Positions 32,048-33,308 of a stretch of DNA of 33,308 nucleotides are shown one piece after another. Every line of letters begins with the position of its first letter. Within the stretch, counting starts at the first letter, position 1. This stretch comes from Fimbriimonadaceae bacterium (GTDB taxonomy: Bacteria; Armatimonadota; Fimbriimonadia; Fimbriimonadales; Fimbriimonadaceae), in the NCBI GenBank assembly GCA_020850835.1, contig JADZDX010000056.1, positions 1 to 33,308 of the forward strand, in the 5' to 3' direction. A program made the translations under genes and the position numbers. The notes beneath the pieces are model-generated. The model was not told where the DNA came from. It did not search any database and saw only the letters and a list, made by a program, of their open reading frames with translations.

Positions 32048-32547
32048 AGGCAGCGCTTGAGAGCCAATATTTGGGCACGCTCAGCATGATGCGTGAGTGC
32101 ATTTCGCTCGCTACTCCAGAGATTTGGGTGGCGGGAAAGTGGCCACGCAGTTTCTGGCGCATCGCCTTTCACGGCTTGTTTTACACGGATCTCTATTCAG
32201 GTCAGACCGCTAATGATCACAAGGATTGGCCCGGCACGAGCTCCGGCGGAGGAGGCTTATGGGAAGATGACGACGATGATCGAACAGAAGGTCCTTACGC
32301 ACAAGAAGAAATGATCAAATATTGCGACTGGCTGGCCGGCGAGATCCCCAAGCGCCTAGCCGCGATGGATCTGGATTCCGAGACCTGCGGCATTCCTTGG
32401 TACGAACCCTTCCCAAAGCTAGACCATCAAGTTCTGAACATCCGGCACTTGGCCGGCCATGTTGGGCAGCTGAGCGAATTGCTCATGGCGTCAGGTGTAG
32501 ACAGCGACTTTTGGAAGTCGCGTGGCTACAAGAACAGCAACAAGTAG
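32026..32547 (+). CDS. DinB-like protein
   Basis: The 173-residue protein shows a four-helix DinB-superfamily pattern, with SFWRIAFHGLFYTDLYSG near the N-terminus and LNIRHLAGHVGQLSELL near the C-terminus supplying His residues for a metal site. An unusual acidic loop (GGGGLWEDDDDDRTEG, residues about 74-89) separates the first two helices. The function is unknown; relatives include metal-dependent thiol transferases. The ATG start is inside the cyclophilin gene (22 bp overlap), so translation is probably coupled. It converges on rplL, with two hairpins between. Confidence 0.78.
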   Translation: MGQDTKVKAALESQYLGTLSMMRECISLATPEIWVAGKWPRSFWRIAFHGLFYTDLYSGQTANDHKDWPGTSSGGGGLWEDDDDDRTEGPYAQEEMIKYCDWLAGEIPKRLAAMDLDSETCGIPWYEPFPKLDHQVLNIRHLAGHVGQLSELLMASGVDSDFWKSRGYKNSNK

Positions 32548-32571
32548 CCCCCAACATCAGTGGGGGCTACT
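32544..32571 (+). terminator. Bidirectional terminator hairpin between DinB-like gene and rplL
   Basis: GTAGCCCCC and GGGGGCTAC pair around a 9-nt loop. On the minus strand a T-rich stretch (TTGTTGCTGTTCTTG) follows, fitting rplL termination. The hairpin overlaps the last codons of the DinB-like gene. Confidence 0.65.
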
Positions 32572-32577
32572 AAGATT

Positions 32578-32593
32578 GCAAGCTAGAGCTTGC
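32578..32593. terminator. Second small hairpin between convergent genes
   Basis: GCAAGC-TAGA-GCTTGC forms a 6-bp stem with a 4-nt loop, between the main hairpin and the rplL stop. It could help termination in either direction. Confidence 0.4.
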
Positions 32594-32611
32594 GATACGC
32601 GGGAGCGGGAA

Positions 32612-32995
32612 CTACTTGAGTTCGACCTTTCCGCCGGCTTCTTCGATCTGCTTCTTGATGGCTTCGGCATCGTCCTTGCCGGTGTTCTCCTTCACATTGT
32701 TCGGAGCACCGTCAACGAGGTCTTTAGCCTCCTTCAAGCCAAGGCCGGTGATTTCTCGGACGACCTTGATGACACCAAGCTTGTTGTCGCCAGCGGCGGT
32801 GAGAACGACGGTGAATTCCGTCTTCTCTTCGGCAGCGGCGCCACCAGCATCCCCACCGCCCATCATCATGGGCATGCCCATCATGGGAGCGGCGGCAGTA
32901 ACGCCAAACTTGTCTTCTAGGGCCGTCTTGAGCTCACTGAGTTCAAGAGCGGTCATTCCACTGATCTTTTCTACGAGGTCTGCTACGGCGGACAT
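32612..32995 (-). CDS. rplL: 50S ribosomal protein L7/L12
   Basis: L7/L12 forms the flexible stalk that recruits translation factors. The 127-residue protein has the N-terminal dimerisation helix ([20 protein letters not shown]), a Met/Gly/Ala hinge ([15 protein letters not shown]) that is unusually methionine-rich, and the conserved C-terminal domain [42 protein letters not shown]. The ATG overlaps the rplJ stop by one base (TAATG). An AAGGAG Shine-Dalgarno lies about 10 nt upstream, one of the few clear ones in the window. rpoB does not follow. Confidence 0.98.
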   Translation of the reverse strand: MSAVADLVEKISGMTALELSELKTALEDKFGVTAAAPMMGMPMMMGGGDAGGAAAEEKTEFTVVLTAAGDNKLGVIKVVREITGLGLKEAKDLVDGAPNNVKENTGKDDAEAIKKQIEEAGGKVELK

Positions 32996-33308
32996 TATTC
33001 TGTTTCTCCTTCTGGTGCGGCTTCTTCAGCCGGGGTTTCTGCTTCTGCTGGAGTCTCAGCTTCGGCGGTCGGGGCTGGGGCATCGGCCTCAGCGGGGGCA
33101 GCATCTTCTGCGGGAGCCTCAGCAGGGGCAGCGGCTTCAACTACGGGTGTAGCTGCTGCGGCTGGCGCCGGTGCTGGAGCGGGGGAGCCTTCGGCAACCT
33201 TGTCGGCTACGGCACCAATCACGCGGATCGGGTCGGCATACAAGGCTTCGATGACACCCACAAGGTTGGAGAGCGGTGCCGCAATGGCGCCGATCACCTG
33301 AGCGATAA
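32995..33308 (-). CDS. rplJ: 50S ribosomal protein L10, C-terminal part (gene continues beyond the window)
   Basis: Only the 3' part is in the window; the frame is open to the edge (GTG 33297 is internal, not the true start). The segment [20 protein letters not shown] is the C-terminal helix of L10 that binds L7/L12 dimers. After about VADKVAEG, the chain continues for some 60 residues of almost pure Ala, Pro, Glu with short repeats ([12 protein letters not shown]), ending GETE at 32998. This extension is not part of the usual L10 fold. It abuts rplL through a TAATG junction, and the pair should form the stalk base. Confidence 0.92.
   Translation of the reverse strand, partial: IAQVIGAIAAPLSNLVGVIEALYADPIRVIGAVADKVAEGSPAPAPAPAAAATPVVEAAAPAEAPAEDAAPAEADAPAPTAEAETPAEAETPAEEAAPEGETE

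Noticed and set aside
33-33308. CRISPR array, insertion sequence, prophage or integrated element
   Set aside because: No repeat-spacer array, transposase, integrase, phage gene or duplicated tRNA 3' end was seen next to either tRNA.

Overview
The window reads as a densely packed bacterial chromosome segment of moderate to fairly high GC. It carries housekeeping genes (mreB, lysS, pheT, leuS, dnaK, rplJ-rplL, two tRNAs), interspersed with secreted and accessory proteins. The secreted proteins carry dockerin-like C-termini, a long Tricorn-type peptidase has a signal peptide, and ribosome-binding sites are largely missing while -10-like boxes sit right at start codons. Together these suggest a non-model lineage, and Armatimonadota/Fimbriimonadia is my best guess. 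That assignment comes from remembered family resemblance and was not tested. I see no phage, insertion sequence, CRISPR array or biosynthetic cluster.

Layout. 33-5456 (+): mreB, a small secreted protein, a secreted reprolysin-like metallopeptidase and a secreted LamG-like protein; the last two share a C-terminal cassette. 5425-7815 (-): an overlapping unit of inositol-monophosphatase-like enzyme, UbiA-type prenyltransferase, zeta-toxin-like P-loop kinase and a small partner-like protein. 7872-9413 (+): lysS, then tRNA-Pro(GGG). 9778-14463 (-): a PLP-dependent cystathionine beta-synthase-like enzyme, an Eis-like acetyltransferase, a glutamate formimidoyltransferase and phosphopentomutase, packed with almost no spacing, followed by a small secreted protein. 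14527-21041 (+): a short pheT, a GNAT protein, an AI-2E-type transporter, a propeller-phosphodiester glycosidase fusion, a second GNAT protein and OsmC. A tRNA-Gly(GCC) lies on the minus strand. 21186-24308 (+): Tricorn-like peptidase. 24314-29419 (-): TPR lipoprotein, leuS, DinB-family protein and dihydroorotase. 29542-32547 (+): dnaK, cyclophilin and a DinB-like protein. 32612-33308 (-): rplL and the 3' end of rplJ.

How the genes work together. Translation is the main theme: three aminoacyl-tRNA synthetases, two tRNAs and the ribosomal stalk proteins L10/L12. Folding (DnaK, cyclophilin) and envelope functions (MreB, signal-peptide proteins, lipoprotein) are the others. Most gene pairs on one strand overlap or abut, so translational coupling is likely.

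The points most worth a second look are: (1) start codons preceded at 6-10 nt by a -10-like box with no Shine-Dalgarno, suggesting widespread leaderless mRNAs; (2) a PheT lacking the tRNA-binding (EMAP/OB) insertion and separated from pheS; (3) a zeta-like kinase plus small partner embedded in a prenyltransferase operon; (4) a shared C-terminal cassette on adjacent secreted proteins; (5) a long Ala/Pro/Glu tail on ribosomal protein L10, with rplJL not followed by rpoB. I found no clearly new multi-gene system; the zeta-like pair and the secreted cassette are the nearest candidates.
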